Shown: one piece after another, positions 1-9,765 of the stretch
Position numbering within the stretch: position 1 is the first letter of the stretch
How the letters are laid out: each line of letters starts with the position of its first letter
From: Paludisphaera borealis
GTDB lineage: Bacteria; Planctomycetota; Planctomycetia; Isosphaerales; Isosphaeraceae
Length of the DNA stretch: 64,000 nucleotides
Assembly (NCBI RefSeq): GCF_001956985.1
Contig: NZ_CP019082.1
Coordinates: forward strand, 3,658,001-3,722,000
Reading direction: 5' to 3'
Notes under the pieces: model-generated
The model's database searches: none
Told to the model about the DNA's origin: nothing
Seen by the model: only the letters and a program-made list of their open reading frames with translations
Made by a program: the position numbers and the translations under genes

Positions 1-1
1 G

Positions 2-121
2 GTCAAGGAGGGCCTCAAGGCCGGCGAGGCCGTCGTGATCGAACCGGTTCCACTGTTGAGCGAGGAACAGAAGCGGAAAGCGTCGACGCCCACAGCACCC
101 GCCGCCGGACGTAAACGGTAG
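2..121 (+). CDS. C-terminal fragment of a probable RND/HlyD-type efflux adaptor (membrane fusion protein)
   Basis: Only the last 39 codons lie in the window, ending at a TAG. The readable end VKEGLKAGEAVVIEP followed by a basic tail resembles the last beta-strand of periplasmic adaptor subunits, where a 'GLKAGE.VVV' phrase closes the membrane-proximal domain. Such adaptors link an inner-membrane pump to an outer-membrane channel. The upstream part is outside the window, so the assignment rests on one short motif and is tentative. Confidence 0.5.
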   Translation, partial: VKEGLKAGEAVVIEPVPLLSEEQKRKASTPTAPAAGRKR

Positions 122-280
122 GCTCGCGGGTGTTCGGCCGGCGAATTCGGGAAGACGCGGCGGGTCGGCCGAGTGTACGATGGCTCCCTTGATCGGCGGG
201 GCGTCGTGAAGCTGGATTCCGCCGTTTTTCTCACCCGGATCGGGATCACCCCGGTCGAATCGAAAGGGCGTCGCGAGAAC

Positions 281-1369
<1,089 letters not shown>

Positions 1370-1433
1370 GCCGCCGAAGCGGATGCCCCGAGTCCAAACA
1401 AAAACCAGTGCGGATTGCGTTTGGGTTGCACAC

Positions 1434-1519
1434 GTAGGGGCGTCCCTTGTGGGCGCCCGATCGGCGTCGGCAACCGCCGCGGCGTTGGCGATTCGGGCAC
1501 CCACAAGGGACGCCCCTAC
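1434..1519. repeat. Imperfect inverted repeat, GTAGGGGCGTCCC family, copy 1
   Basis: The left arm starts GTAGGGGCGTCCCTTGTGGG (1434) and the right arm ends CCCACAAGGGACGCCCCTAC (1519), so the outer ends are perfectly complementary. The spacer between them (about 1462-1490) has its own complementarity around CAACCGCCGCGGCGTTGG. The same outer sequence recurs at 9645-9720. It lies in the convergent gap after ychF. No coding potential is claimed. Confidence 0.85.
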
Positions 1520-1570
1520 AGTCCCAGAAGCGAACGGCGCCGAGCCGAAGCTCATTCGTTCGATCCGTCA

Positions 1571-1611
1571 AAACGAAACGGCCCGAGCGATCGATTCGCC
1601 CGGGCCGTTTC
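1571..1611 (-). terminator. Intrinsic terminator of the DUF1559/lipoprotein pair
   Basis: GAAACGGCCCG (1575-1585) and CGGGCCGTTTC (1601-1611) form an 11-bp perfect stem with a 15-nt loop. On the minus strand the stem is followed by a T-rich run (TTTCGTTTTG). It sits 30 nt beyond the stop of the lipoprotein gene. Confidence 0.7.
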
Positions 1612-1643
1612 AGTTGATGCGAAGTCGCGCGGCGGGCGGACGC

Positions 1644-1904
1644 TCAGAAGCGTTCCGCCTCGGCCGAGGTCGGGTCCACCCGCTTCTTCGAGGATCTTTT
1701 CGATCCCTTCTCCGCAGGGGTGAGGAGCATCGTCGCTTTCTCCTCGTCCGCCACCGCGGAGTCGTGCTGGGTCATCGCATCGCGCTCCTCGGCGCTGAGT
1801 TCCGGAAGCTGGCTGACGTCGTTGGGTGCGGCCTCTCCCCCTCCGCAGCCGGCGAGGGCGGCGGAGAGGACGAACAGGGCGGCGATCGCCGAGAGTCTGA
1901 TCAT
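1644..1904 (-). CDS. Small lipoprotein downstream of a DUF1559 gene
   Basis: An 86-residue protein with a short signal peptide and a lipobox-like LAGC followed by GGGEAAPND, so it is probably exported and lipid-anchored. The rest is charged and low in complexity, with a basic KGSKRSSKKR stretch near the end. The ATG at 1904 is preferred because an AAGGA Shine-Dalgarno lies 9 nt upstream; a TTG three codons earlier would overlap it. It directly follows the DUF1559 gene on the same strand, an arrangement repeated in mirror order at 17827-19165. Function unknown; similarity to a named family is not claimed. Confidence 0.8.
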   Translation of the reverse strand: MIRLSAIAALFVLSAALAGCGGGEAAPNDVSQLPELSAEERDAMTQHDSAVADEEKATMLLTPAEKGSKRSSKKRVDPTSAEAERF

Positions 1905-1945
1905 ATCGTGCAATCCTTATTCAATTCAACGGCGGTCGTCCGAGA

Positions 1946-3049
1946 TCAGAACTCGTCGGCGCTCAGGGGTTCCAGGTCGTCGATCACCGTCAGCTTGCGG
2001 AACGTGGTGGGGTTGACGGAGAACTTGATGAAGTGGACCGAGCCGTCGCCTAGAAGGGCGTTGATGCCCCCGGGGTGAGGTCCGCCGAAATTCCGCCGCC
2101 ACAGACCCGTGCCGGTCTTCGGGTCCGGCGGCGTGTTGCAGACGCCGCTGAACCAGGGGGCCTGATCGTCGGGGATGGGGACGAATTGATAGCGGATGCA
2201 GTCCTCGTCCCAGCCGCTGTTCTGCCACATCTCGTTGTCGCCGCCGTCGGAGCCGACGGTCTTCAACGGCTGGCTCTTCTCGGCGAAGACGATCGAGTTC
2301 GAGGTGCCGTCCTTGAAGTGGGCCCACAGCCGCTTGGCGCCGAGCCCGCTCCACACGATGGCCCCCTTGTAGCCGGCGGTGTCGCCGCGATTGATCCCCG
2401 ACGTGATCCCCACGGCCGGGGTCAACCCGTTGGGGGGCGCGGGCGTGAACGCCGAACCCGAACAACTATACGCTTGCCCCTGCATGAATCCGGCGCAGCC
2501 GGCGTAGTCGTTGCGAGAAGTCGCCGCGATCAGCGGGCTGCCGTAGCGCTCGTTCATGCGGCGGCTCGGGCAATAGAAGGTCGACAAGGCGACGCGCGAG
2601 ACGTCTTGCTCGCCGTTCAGCGTCGCCGGCCGGCTGACCTGGACCGCCGGGGCGTTGAAGTTGGCGATGTTGTAGAGCGGCTGCTGCTCCATGAAGGGCA
2701 GGATCTTGAAGAAGTGGTTCCAGCCGTTCGGATGGGCCGCGTTGCAGCACGCGCCGCCGTCGGGGGTGCTCCCTTTGGCGGTGTCGGGTGTACCGTTCAG
2801 CGAGACGGGATTCGGGTCGCCGTCGTAGGGCCCCTGCGGCAGATAGCCGTTGGCGCTCTCGAAGTTCGCCACGCCCAGGCCCATCTGCTTGAGGTTGTTG
2901 GTGCACTGGGCGCGGCGGCCGGCCTCGCGGGCCGACTGCACGGCGGGAAGCAGAAGCGCGATCAGCACCGCGATGATGGCGATCACAACCAAAAGTTCGA
3001 TCAAAGTGAAACCCAGGCGCGTCGGCCGGGACCGTCGTTTCGACGTCAC
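1946..3049 (-). CDS. DUF1559 domain-containing, type IV pilin-like protein
   Basis: A 367-residue protein opening with a basic leader and the prepilin-type segment [13 protein letters not shown], a cleavage/N-methylation site and hydrophobic helix as in type IV pseudopilins. [18 protein letters not shown] follows, and near the end comes the DUF1559 hallmark DGSVHFIKF. The family is hugely expanded in planctomycetes and its role is unknown; surface or secretion-system attachment is inferred from the pilin-like start. The GTG at 3049 is supported by an AGGAG 9 nt upstream. It is co-transcribed with the small lipoprotein 41 nt downstream. Confidence 0.95.
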   Translation of the reverse strand: MTSKRRSRPTRLGFTLIELLVVIAIIAVLIALLLPAVQSAREAGRRAQCTNNLKQMGLGVANFESANGYLPQGPYDGDPNPVSLNGTPDTAKGSTPDGGACCNAAHPNGWNHFFKILPFMEQQPLYNIANFNAPAVQVSRPATLNGEQDVSRVALSTFYCPSRRMNERYGSPLIAATSRNDYAGCAGFMQGQAYSCSGSAFTPAPPNGLTPAVGITSGINRGDTAGYKGAIVWSGLGAKRLWAHFKDGTSNSIVFAEKSQPLKTVGSDGGDNEMWQNSGWDEDCIRYQFVPIPDDQAPWFSGVCNTPPDPKTGTGLWRRNFGGPHPGGINALLGDGSVHFIKFSVNPTTFRKLTVIDDLEPLSADEF

Positions 3050-3209
3050 GATGCTATTCTCCTATCTCTCTATCTCGGCTCGCCATGCGGCCCAACAGCG
3101 GGTCCGCTCGGCGAGCGTATCAACCATCAGGTGAGACAGGTAGGATAGGCTGCTGTCGTGAAGATTAAGTGACGCCTAAATAAAGCTCGCGCTAAAATCA
3201 CCTACGGAA

Positions 3210-4490
3210 TTAAGACCCGCTCGGCGCGACGGCGCAGCCGCCGGTCGCAAGGTCGTCGATCTCCGCCGATCGAGCCCGGCCGCGCTCGGCGACGAGCGTG
3301 ACGGCCAGCGAAACCGCCGCGCAGCCGGCCATCGTCAGGGCCGCCGGCCGAGGCGTCCCGTCGTGGAAGACGCCGACCAACGCGCCGGTGGCCGCGCCGA
3401 CGGCGAACTGGAGCATGCCAAGCAAAGCCGACGCCACGCCCGCGTGCTCGGGGAACGGTGCCATCACCGCGGCCGTCGCGTTCGGCAGGATCAACCCCAG
3501 CATTGACAGGCAGACGAAGATCCCCGCGACGAAAGCCGGGAACCCGCCGACGCCCGTCCAGGCCAGCACCGGCAGCAGCGCCCCCGCCGCCGCGCCGACC
3601 AGCGACGCGCCGCGGAGGATGGCGTGCGTGCTGTACCGCCGGCTCAGCCAGCGGTTGACCTGGGCCGAGCCGATCAAGCCGACGGCGTTGCTTGCGAAAA
3701 CCAGACTGAAGGCCGAGGGCGAGAGCCGGTAATACTGCATGAACATCGACGGCGCCGAGGCGACGTAGGCGAAGATCAACCCCAGCGACAGGCTCGCCGG
3801 CGCGGCGTAGCCGATGAACCGGCGGTCGACGATCATCTCGGCGTAACGCGGGAAGACCGAAAGAATCGGCTCGCGGTCGCGACGGTCCGGCGGGTGGGTC
3901 TCGGGGAGGTCGACCGCGACCGCCGCGCCGCAGAGGCAGGCGAACACGGCGAGCGCCCAGAAGATCGCCCCCCAGCCGCCGAACTGCATCAGCCAGCCGC
4001 CGACCGACGGCGACAGGATCGGCGCGACGCCGATCACCAGCATGAGCATCGAATACACCCGCGCCGACTCGGCCTCCTCGAACGAGTCGCGGACCACGGC
4101 TCGCGCCACGACCATGCCGGTCGCGCCGGCCAGCCCCATGACGAACCGAGCCAGGATCAGGGCCTCGATCGAGCGAGCGAACGCGCAGATCGCCGACGCG
4201 ACAGCGAACGCCGCCGCGCCGTACAGCAGCGGCTTGCGCCGGCCGACGCGGTCGGAGATGGGTCCGCAGACGAGCTGGCCGATCGCCAGGCCGGCCAGGA
4301 ACATCGAGAGCGTCATCTGCATCATCCCGCCCGGAACGTGCAGGTCGCGCTCGATCTCCGGGAACGCCGGCAAGTACATGTCGATGCCGAGCGGCCCGAA
4401 GGCGTCGAGCAGGCCGAGAAGGATGATGAAACGAAGTCCGGGGCGGGCCGTCCGGAGGATGGACGGCGGCGTCTGATCGTCGAGGGGCAT
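3210..4490 (-). CDS. Bcr/CflA-family multidrug efflux MFS transporter
   Basis: About 426 residues with twelve predicted hydrophobic segments. LGLLDAFGPLGIDMYLPAFP in helix 1 is the typical Bcr/CflA drug:H+ antiporter opening, and motif A appears as GPISDRVGRRKPLL in the first cytoplasmic loop. Inner-membrane export of small drugs (bicyclomycin or chloramphenicol type) is family knowledge; the substrate here is unknown. The start at 4490 (MPLDDQTPP) is preferred over a 48-codon upstream extension with low-complexity sequence. No strong ribosome binding site is seen. Monocistronic, with the 3' end facing the DUF1559 promoter region. Confidence 0.9.
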   Translation of the reverse strand: MPLDDQTPPSILRTARPGLRFIILLGLLDAFGPLGIDMYLPAFPEIERDLHVPGGMMQMTLSMFLAGLAIGQLVCGPISDRVGRRKPLLYGAAAFAVASAICAFARSIEALILARFVMGLAGATGMVVARAVVRDSFEEAESARVYSMLMLVIGVAPILSPSVGGWLMQFGGWGAIFWALAVFACLCGAAVAVDLPETHPPDRRDREPILSVFPRYAEMIVDRRFIGYAAPASLSLGLIFAYVASAPSMFMQYYRLSPSAFSLVFASNAVGLIGSAQVNRWLSRRYSTHAILRGASLVGAAAGALLPVLAWTGVGGFPAFVAGIFVCLSMLGLILPNATAAVMAPFPEHAGVASALLGMLQFAVGAATGALVGVFHDGTPRPAALTMAGCAAVSLAVTLVAERGRARSAEIDDLATGGCAVAPSGS

Positions 4491-4683
4491 CAAGGGGGTC
4501 TCGCGAGTCGCGAAGGCGGAAATCGCCGAGGGAGGAGGATCGGCGGGAAGTTCGACGTTGTGTACGCCGAAATCGTACGGAGGAAGGCAAGAGGTGAGCG
4601 CCGAAGCCCTGACAAGAAAGACCCTCGCAACCATGCCTTCTCCCCCGGCCAGGGGGAGAAGGGAAATTCGACCCGGGACCGCG

Positions 4684-5289
4684 CTAGGATTGCTCCGGCT
4701 CCGGCTCCGGCTCCGGCGTCGGGAAGGTGCCCAGGGCTTGCTGTTCCTCGGAGGTCAGATCGAGCCAGCCGCCGGGAGTCAGGCCTTCGAGGGTGATCGG
4801 GCCGACGGACCAGCGGACGAGCCGGAGCGTCGGGAAGCCCGCCGCGGCGGTCATCCGGCGCACCTGGCGGTTGCGGCCCTCGCGAAGCGTCAGCTTGATC
4901 CAGGCGGTCGGCACGTTCTTGCGAAACCGGATCGGCACCGGGCGGTCGGGCAGGGGGGGAGGTTCGGAAAGCAGCTCCACTCCGGCCGGCCGGGTCAGGC
5001 CGTCCGACAGCACAACCCCCTGGCGCAACGCTTCGAGCGCCTCGGGGCTGGGGACGCGCTCGACTTGCACCAAATAGGTGCGTGGATGCGCGAATCGAGG
5101 ATTGGTCAGGCGATGCGAGAGCGGCCCGTCGTCGGTCAGGATGAGCAGCCCTTCGCTGTCACGGTCGAGCCGGCCCGCGGCGTAGACGCCGGCGACCGGC
5201 ATGTAATCGGCGAGCGTGGCGCGGCCGCCGGGGTCGGTGAACTGACAGAGGACGTCGTAGGGCTTGTATAGCTTGATCGTGCGAGGCAT
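4684..5289 (-). CDS. RsuA/RluE-type rRNA pseudouridine synthase
   Basis: A 201-residue enzyme lacking the N-terminal S4 domain, as in the short RluE-like branch that modifies 23S rRNA. It starts MPRTIKLYKPYDVLCQF. The catalytic motif is GRLDRDSEGLLILTDDG, where the Asp in GRLD is the nucleophile. LREGRNRQVRRM and GFPTLRLVRWSVG follow, both characteristic of the RsuA family. The C-terminus ends in a short Pro-Glu dipeptide run (PEPEPEPEQ). The start at 5289 is picked because an upstream extension has no family resemblance. Which uridine is modified cannot be read from sequence. Confidence 0.9.
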   Translation of the reverse strand: MPRTIKLYKPYDVLCQFTDPGGRATLADYMPVAGVYAAGRLDRDSEGLLILTDDGPLSHRLTNPRFAHPRTYLVQVERVPSPEALEALRQGVVLSDGLTRPAGVELLSEPPPLPDRPVPIRFRKNVPTAWIKLTLREGRNRQVRRMTAAAGFPTLRLVRWSVGPITLEGLTPGGWLDLTSEEQQALGTFPTPEPEPEPEQS

Positions 5290-5418
5290 CGCGGCTTCCT
5301 GGGAATAACGGCGAACTTGGCATCCGGCTTGCATTGAATGTATAGTCGGTCGTCGTCGACTTCCCGCCCTGTTTTCTCGAAATCGAGAAAAAAATGCTTT
5401 TGAATCACGAGGTCGCCG

Positions 5419-7632
5419 TTGCCGTCGCGTGTCGCGAAGCCTGAAAACGGGGTGATCGGAACCGCGGCCGGTCGCTTCGGATTGGCGTGGCTCGCCGCCG
5501 TCTGCGTCGTACTCGGCGCGTCAGGCTGCGAATATTTCACTTCCCACAGCCTGGAGAAGCTGAAGCCGTCGGCGACGAAGCCCATCGTCAGCGCCGCCGA
5601 GGCCGAAGCCGACGCCCTGTCCCATATCCAGAAGCTTCCACCGCCCGATGCGCCGGCCCTGGGGCCGAGTTTGAAGCTGACCGCCGCCGACCTCGTCACG
5701 CTGCTGGAGCGCGTCCTCCGCGGCAACCGCCAGGAGCTGGGCGAGTTGGAGCCTCAGCTCCAGGACTACGACGAGGACGATCGGGCGCGGTCGACGTTCC
5801 AGAAGCTCGACGACATGCTCCAGGACCTGGAGCGGCGGCGGAAGACCGTCGCAGCCGATGCGAAGCAGGCCGAGGACCTGGCGCAGCGGATCGCCGCGTT
5901 GCGGACGCCCTGGGAGCTGGCCCGCGAACGGCTCAACCTCGACCTGCGCGGCCGGATGCTGAGCCTCGAGCGCATCAACCTCCTGAACAGCATCCTGGCG
6001 CACGACCAGCAGCGGCTCAACGCGATCCTTGAATCGGGAGACGCCCTCAAGGCCCTGGAGGAAACCAAGGCCCCAGCGCCGACGCCGACGCCGACGCCGG
6101 TCCCCCTCGCCGCCGACGGCAAGGCCGCCGTCACGCCCCCGGCGGTCGTCGAACCGCCCAAGGCCGCCGCGGAGGAGCCCAAGCCAGCCGCCCCCGCGCC
6201 GGCCCCGGTATCGGTCCCCTCCCTCCTGCCGGGCGTCCCCAAGCCCGAGGAGAAGAAGGCCGACGCCGCCAAGACCGACGCCGCCAAGACGGCCGAGACC
6301 GTGCCGGCGAAGGACGAGGTTAAGGAGGCGAAGCTGCCTCCGAGCAAGGAGCTGATCGCCGCCAAGCGCGAGTTCGCCGCCAAGAGCACGGTCGTCCAGA
6401 AGCTCCAGGAGCGGACGATGACGCTCGACGCGCGGATGCAGAACGTCGCCCGGTCGATCGAGCTGGTCGGCGAACTCGCCGAGGTTTCGCGGCTCTGCAT
6501 GGAGAACGCGACCAGGACACGCGCCTATCTCCAGGAGGAGATGCAGCGCGATCCGAAGTCGCCGGCCCTGGAAGCCTGGACCACGCCGGGCGTCGACGTG
6601 ATCACCGCCCTCGATCGGCGCATCCTGGCGTGCCGCGAGGAAGCCAAGAATCGACTCGCCCGCCACGACGCGATGGTCGAGGAGCGCGACCTGATCTTCG
6701 GGGCGCTCAAGAGCGTCACCGAGCGGACTCAGTCGGCCGAAGAGGGGCTCAAGAAGGTTCAGGAACAGGTCGAGGCGCTGGAGAGCCCGTTCTCATCCTA
6801 TCACATCATGGGATGGCTATGGTTCCACGGCCCGTCGATCCTGGCGACGCTCGTCGTCATGGCGCTCCTCTACTGGATCGTCAGCCGGTACGCGCACAAG
6901 ATCGTCCAGATCTTCGCCACCCGCGGCCTGCGCGGGTCGAAGGCCGAGCGCGACAACCGGATGGACACGCTCGTCAGCGTGCTTCAGAACACCGGCAGCG
7001 TTGTCATCCTGGTCGGCGGCGCGATGACGATCTGCAGCCAGGCGGGCGTCCCCGTCACCCCGCTGCTCGGAGGAGCCGCCGTGGCCGGCGTCGCGGTCGC
7101 CTTCGGAGCCCAGAATCTAATCAAGGATTTCTTCTATGGCTTTATGATCCTCTTCGAGAATCAATACAAGCTCAAGGACGTCGTCAGGATCGGCGACCAC
7201 ACCGGGCAGGTCGAGCAGATCACCCTGCGGATGACGGCCCTGCGCGACGACGAGGGGGCGCTCCACTTCATGCCCAACGGCTCGACGACCTCGGTGGTCA
7301 ACATGACGCACGGCTGGTCGCGCGCGGCGTTCGCGATCCGCATCGCCCTCGCCGAGGACGTCGACCGCGTCATCGCGGCCATCCAGGAGCTGGGCAAGGA
7401 GATCCGCCAGGACCCCGCGCTTCGGCTCATGATCGTCGACGACCTGACGATGCTGGGCGTCGACGAGATCACCGAGACGGTCGTCGTGATCAAGTTCTAC
7501 ATCAAGACGCTCCCACTCCAGCAGTGGAACGTCAAGCGCGAGTTCCTCCGCCGCCTCAAGAAGAAGTTCGACCAACTGAAGGTCATCCCCCCGCCACCAC
7601 CGACGCCTGCGCCTGCGCCTGCGAAGAAATGA
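5419..7632 (+). CDS. Large MscS-family mechanosensitive channel with long periplasmic N-terminal region
   Basis: A 737-residue protein. The N-terminus has a signal-like helix ending VLGASGC, a possible lipobox (Cys near 37). It is followed by about 400 charged, probably coiled-coil residues, split by a Pro/Ala/Lys-rich linker (about 215-310, with PTPTPTPVP). The channel domain starts near 465. Its pore helix and beta domain are visible as LLGGAAVAGVAVAFGAQNLI, then FMILFENQYKLKDVVRIGD and FMPNGSTTSVVNMTHGW. Channels of this family open under membrane tension. The TTG start at 5419 is supported by GAGG 6 nt upstream. An alternative GTG at 5452 would shorten the leader. Confidence 0.88.
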   Translation: MPSRVAKPENGVIGTAAGRFGLAWLAAVCVVLGASGCEYFTSHSLEKLKPSATKPIVSAAEAEADALSHIQKLPPPDAPALGPSLKLTAADLVTLLERVLRGNRQELGELEPQLQDYDEDDRARSTFQKLDDMLQDLERRRKTVAADAKQAEDLAQRIAALRTPWELARERLNLDLRGRMLSLERINLLNSILAHDQQRLNAILESGDALKALEETKAPAPTPTPTPVPLAADGKAAVTPPAVVEPPKAAAEEPKPAAPAPAPVSVPSLLPGVPKPEEKKADAAKTDAAKTAETVPAKDEVKEAKLPPSKELIAAKREFAAKSTVVQKLQERTMTLDARMQNVARSIELVGELAEVSRLCMENATRTRAYLQEEMQRDPKSPALEAWTTPGVDVITALDRRILACREEAKNRLARHDAMVEERDLIFGALKSVTERTQSAEEGLKKVQEQVEALESPFSSYHIMGWLWFHGPSILATLVVMALLYWIVSRYAHKIVQIFATRGLRGSKAERDNRMDTLVSVLQNTGSVVILVGGAMTICSQAGVPVTPLLGGAAVAGVAVAFGAQNLIKDFFYGFMILFENQYKLKDVVRIGDHTGQVEQITLRMTALRDDEGALHFMPNGSTTSVVNMTHGWSRAAFAIRIALAEDVDRVIAAIQELGKEIRQDPALRLMIVDDLTMLGVDEITETVVVIKFYIKTLPLQQWNVKREFLRRLKKKFDQLKVIPPPPPTPAPAPAKK

Positions 7633-7669
7633 GCGAAGAAGCTTAGCTCCCCTCGGCCGTCATGACGGC

Positions 7670-7753
7670 GGGTGCCACGGGTTCGGTTTCCGAACCCGTG
7701 AGCGAGAGCCTCGGCCCCCCCACCTGGGTTCGGAAACCGAACCCAGGCCACCC
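7670..7753. repeat. Double-hairpin palindromic repeat, GGGTGCCACGGG family
   Basis: The element begins GGGTGCCACGGG and ends GGCCACCC. It contains two perfect hairpins: GGGTTCGG-TTT-CCGAACCC (7679-7697) and CCTGGGTTCGG-AAA-CCGAACCCAGG (7723-7747). The two hairpin stems share the GGGTTCGG core, so they can also pair with each other. It lies between convergent genes and may act as a bidirectional transcription end. A decayed relative is at 26303-26366. Confidence 0.85.
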
Positions 7754-7805
7754 ATCCTGGAACTCGGACGTCTCAAACAGAGAGCTGTCGCCACGACCAG
7801 GGAAC

Positions 7806-8669
7806 TCAGCTTCCTTCAGGCGTCTTGACGCGGAATTCGCGGGTGCTGAAGATCCACGCGCCCAGGGCGAGGAAGAACGCGGCGGCGCCGAGCAGGACCA
7901 GCAGGCAGACGGCGACCGATGGGACGGCGTTCAGGTCGATCGACCAGTCGTCGCCGGGCAGCCCGAGCCATCGGACGCTGAGCACCCGGTTGTAGAACAT
8001 CGCCGTGGCGTACCGCAGCAGGAACGGCACGTTGGCCAGCAACCCCTCGAAGACCAGGATGTAGCCGACGCCGACCGCCAGCGACTTCCGCGTGACGAGC
8101 CCAAGGCATCCAAAAACGGCGATGTATTCGAGCAAGGCCAGGGCCGTCAGCCCCGCCACCACTCCGGCGCGCGCCAGCAGCCAGCCGGCGTCGTATTCGG
8201 GCAGACCGGCGTACACCGCCGCCAGGGCGGCCGTCGTGAACACCGAGGCGAAGACCGCCGTCACCAGCGTCGTCCCCAGCACCTTCACCAGGTAGATCGC
8301 CCAACGTGGCACGGGCCGGACCAGCAAATACGTCAGCGTCTGCTCCTCGACGTCGTCCTGCACCAGGCCCGACGCGAACAAGAGCGCCGTCAACGGGATG
8401 ATCGCCTGCGGGATCAGGGCGAAGACCAGGATTTGCTCCTGGATCGCGGGATCGTACGACGGGTCGTAACGCCGGACGAGCAAGGCGAACGCCGCCGGCA
8501 GGGCGAACAACAGCACGAGCACCCAGATCCGCTTCCCGCGCACCTGCCGGGCCGCCGTGATCGCCAGCACCGTCGCCAGAGCCGAAAGCGACGGCCGGTT
8601 CGAAAGCGGAACCGGCTCGCACCAGGGGAGGGCCGGCGGCGGGATCGGGGCCGTTGCATCGCGACTCAT
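7806..8669 (-). CDS. ABC-2 type transporter permease
   Basis: A 287-residue polytopic protein with about six hydrophobic segments. After a proline-rich cytoplasmic start the first helix is WVLVLLFALPAAFALL, and YLLVRPVPRWAIYLVKVLG is a typical ABC-2 cytoplasmic loop. It overlaps the preceding ATPase gene by 4 nt (ATGA), implying translational coupling, and is the last gene of a four-gene minus-strand operon. The ATPase at 8666-9622 is its obvious partner. The transported substrate is unknown. Confidence 0.85.
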   Translation of the reverse strand: MSRDATAPIPPPALPWCEPVPLSNRPSLSALATVLAITAARQVRGKRIWVLVLLFALPAAFALLVRRYDPSYDPAIQEQILVFALIPQAIIPLTALLFASGLVQDDVEEQTLTYLLVRPVPRWAIYLVKVLGTTLVTAVFASVFTTAALAAVYAGLPEYDAGWLLARAGVVAGLTALALLEYIAVFGCLGLVTRKSLAVGVGYILVFEGLLANVPFLLRYATAMFYNRVLSVRWLGLPGDDWSIDLNAVPSVAVCLLVLLGAAAFFLALGAWIFSTREFRVKTPEGS

Positions 8670-9622
8670 GAATTCACCAGATATTTAAAAACGGCTTCGA
8701 GCGAATCGTCGTCGGAGTAGATCTCTTCGATGAGCGAGTCGGCCTCGCGGGCCAGCGCCGGGAGCCGGCGATAGAACTGGTCGGGCGCGTGGGTCTCGAT
8801 CACGATCGAATCGCCGCCGCGCGCGATCTCGACCCCGACCACGTCGTCCCACCGCACGAGCTTGGCGGCCAGGTTGCGCGTGTTGGGGCTCTTGAGGACG
8901 ATCCGGTGCGGGTGGGCGTCGATCAGGTCGCGGATGTTGCGGACGTCGCCGAACGCCACCAGCCGGCCCCGATTCATCAGCACGATCCGCGGCGTGAGCG
9001 CCTGCACTTCGTAAAGGACGTGGCTCGAAACCAGGATCGTCCGGCCCTCGTGGGCCAGGCCGGCGATCAGGTCAATCAGCTCGCGCCGGGCCACCGGATC
9101 GGTGCCGGTGAGCGGCTCGTCCAGGAACAGCACCTGGGGGTCGTGGACGAGCGCCTGGGCGAGCTTGATCCGCTGCCGCATCCCCTTCGAGTACCCTCGG
9201 ACGATCCGGTCGGCGTGCGCGGTCATCTTGACGTGTTCGAGCGCGCGGTCGGCGGCCTCCCTGGCGGCGGTCCGTCCCAAGCCGGCCAGCGCCGCGCTCG
9301 CGCGGAGGAACTTCCGGCCGGTCATCCACTCGAACAGCGCGTCCTGCTCGGGGCAGAGGCCGACGTACCGATTGAGGCCCGCGTTGTTCCAGGGCCGATG
9401 CCCGAGCACCCGGACTTCCCCCTGGCTGGGGCGAAGCTGGCCGGTCGCCAGTTGCAAGAGCGTGCTCTTACCCGCGCCGTTGGGCCCCAGCAGCCCGGTC
9501 ACGCCCCGGGCCACGCGGAGCGAAAGGTTGTTCACGCCGATGACCTGGCCGTACCACTTCGAGACCGATCGAAACTCGATCACCGCCGGCTCGTCCGGCC
9601 CGTCCACGTCTCCCATACTCAT
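8666..9622 (-). CDS. ABC transporter ATP-binding protein
   Basis: A 318-residue nucleotide-binding subunit. Walker A is GLLGPNGAGKST near residue 38, the signature appears as RGYSKGMRQRIKLAQAL, and Walker B is VLFLDEPLTGTDP. The signature motif YSKGM replaces the common LSGGQ, as in several ABC-2 exporter ATPases. About 90 extra C-terminal residues may contact the permease. It is separated from the upstream permease gene (9766-10851) by a gap holding a 31-bp inverted repeat, so the two halves of the operon may be uncoupled. Two ATG codons lie two codons apart at the start. Confidence 0.93.
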   Translation of the reverse strand: MSMGDVDGPDEPAVIEFRSVSKWYGQVIGVNNLSLRVARGVTGLLGPNGAGKSTLLQLATGQLRPSQGEVRVLGHRPWNNAGLNRYVGLCPEQDALFEWMTGRKFLRASAALAGLGRTAAREAADRALEHVKMTAHADRIVRGYSKGMRQRIKLAQALVHDPQVLFLDEPLTGTDPVARRELIDLIAGLAHEGRTILVSSHVLYEVQALTPRIVLMNRGRLVAFGDVRNIRDLIDAHPHRIVLKSPNTRNLAAKLVRWDDVVGVEIARGGDSIVIETHAPDQFYRRLPALAREADSLIEEIYSDDDSLEAVFKYLVNS

Positions 9623-9644
9623 CCGGCGCCCCTCATTTCATGGA

Positions 9645-9720
9645 GCATTCGTAGGGGCGTCCCTTGTGGGCGCCCGATCCCACATCCCAGGGCGCCCACA
9701 AGGGACGCCCCTACGAATGC
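9645..9720. repeat. Perfect 31-bp inverted repeat, GTAGGGGCGTCCC family, copy 2
   Basis: Arms 9645-9675 and 9690-9720 are perfectly complementary over 31 nt, around a 14-nt loop (9676-9689). The core GTAGGGGCGTCCCTTGTGGG is identical to the copy at 1434. It sits inside the minus-strand ABC operon, between the first permease and the second ATPase gene. There it could form a very stable RNA hairpin, reducing read-through or protecting the upstream mRNA. Confidence 0.92.
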
Positions 9721-9765
9721 CACGGGTTTTCGGCCACCCGGTGCGTTTGAACCCACCATAAACCC

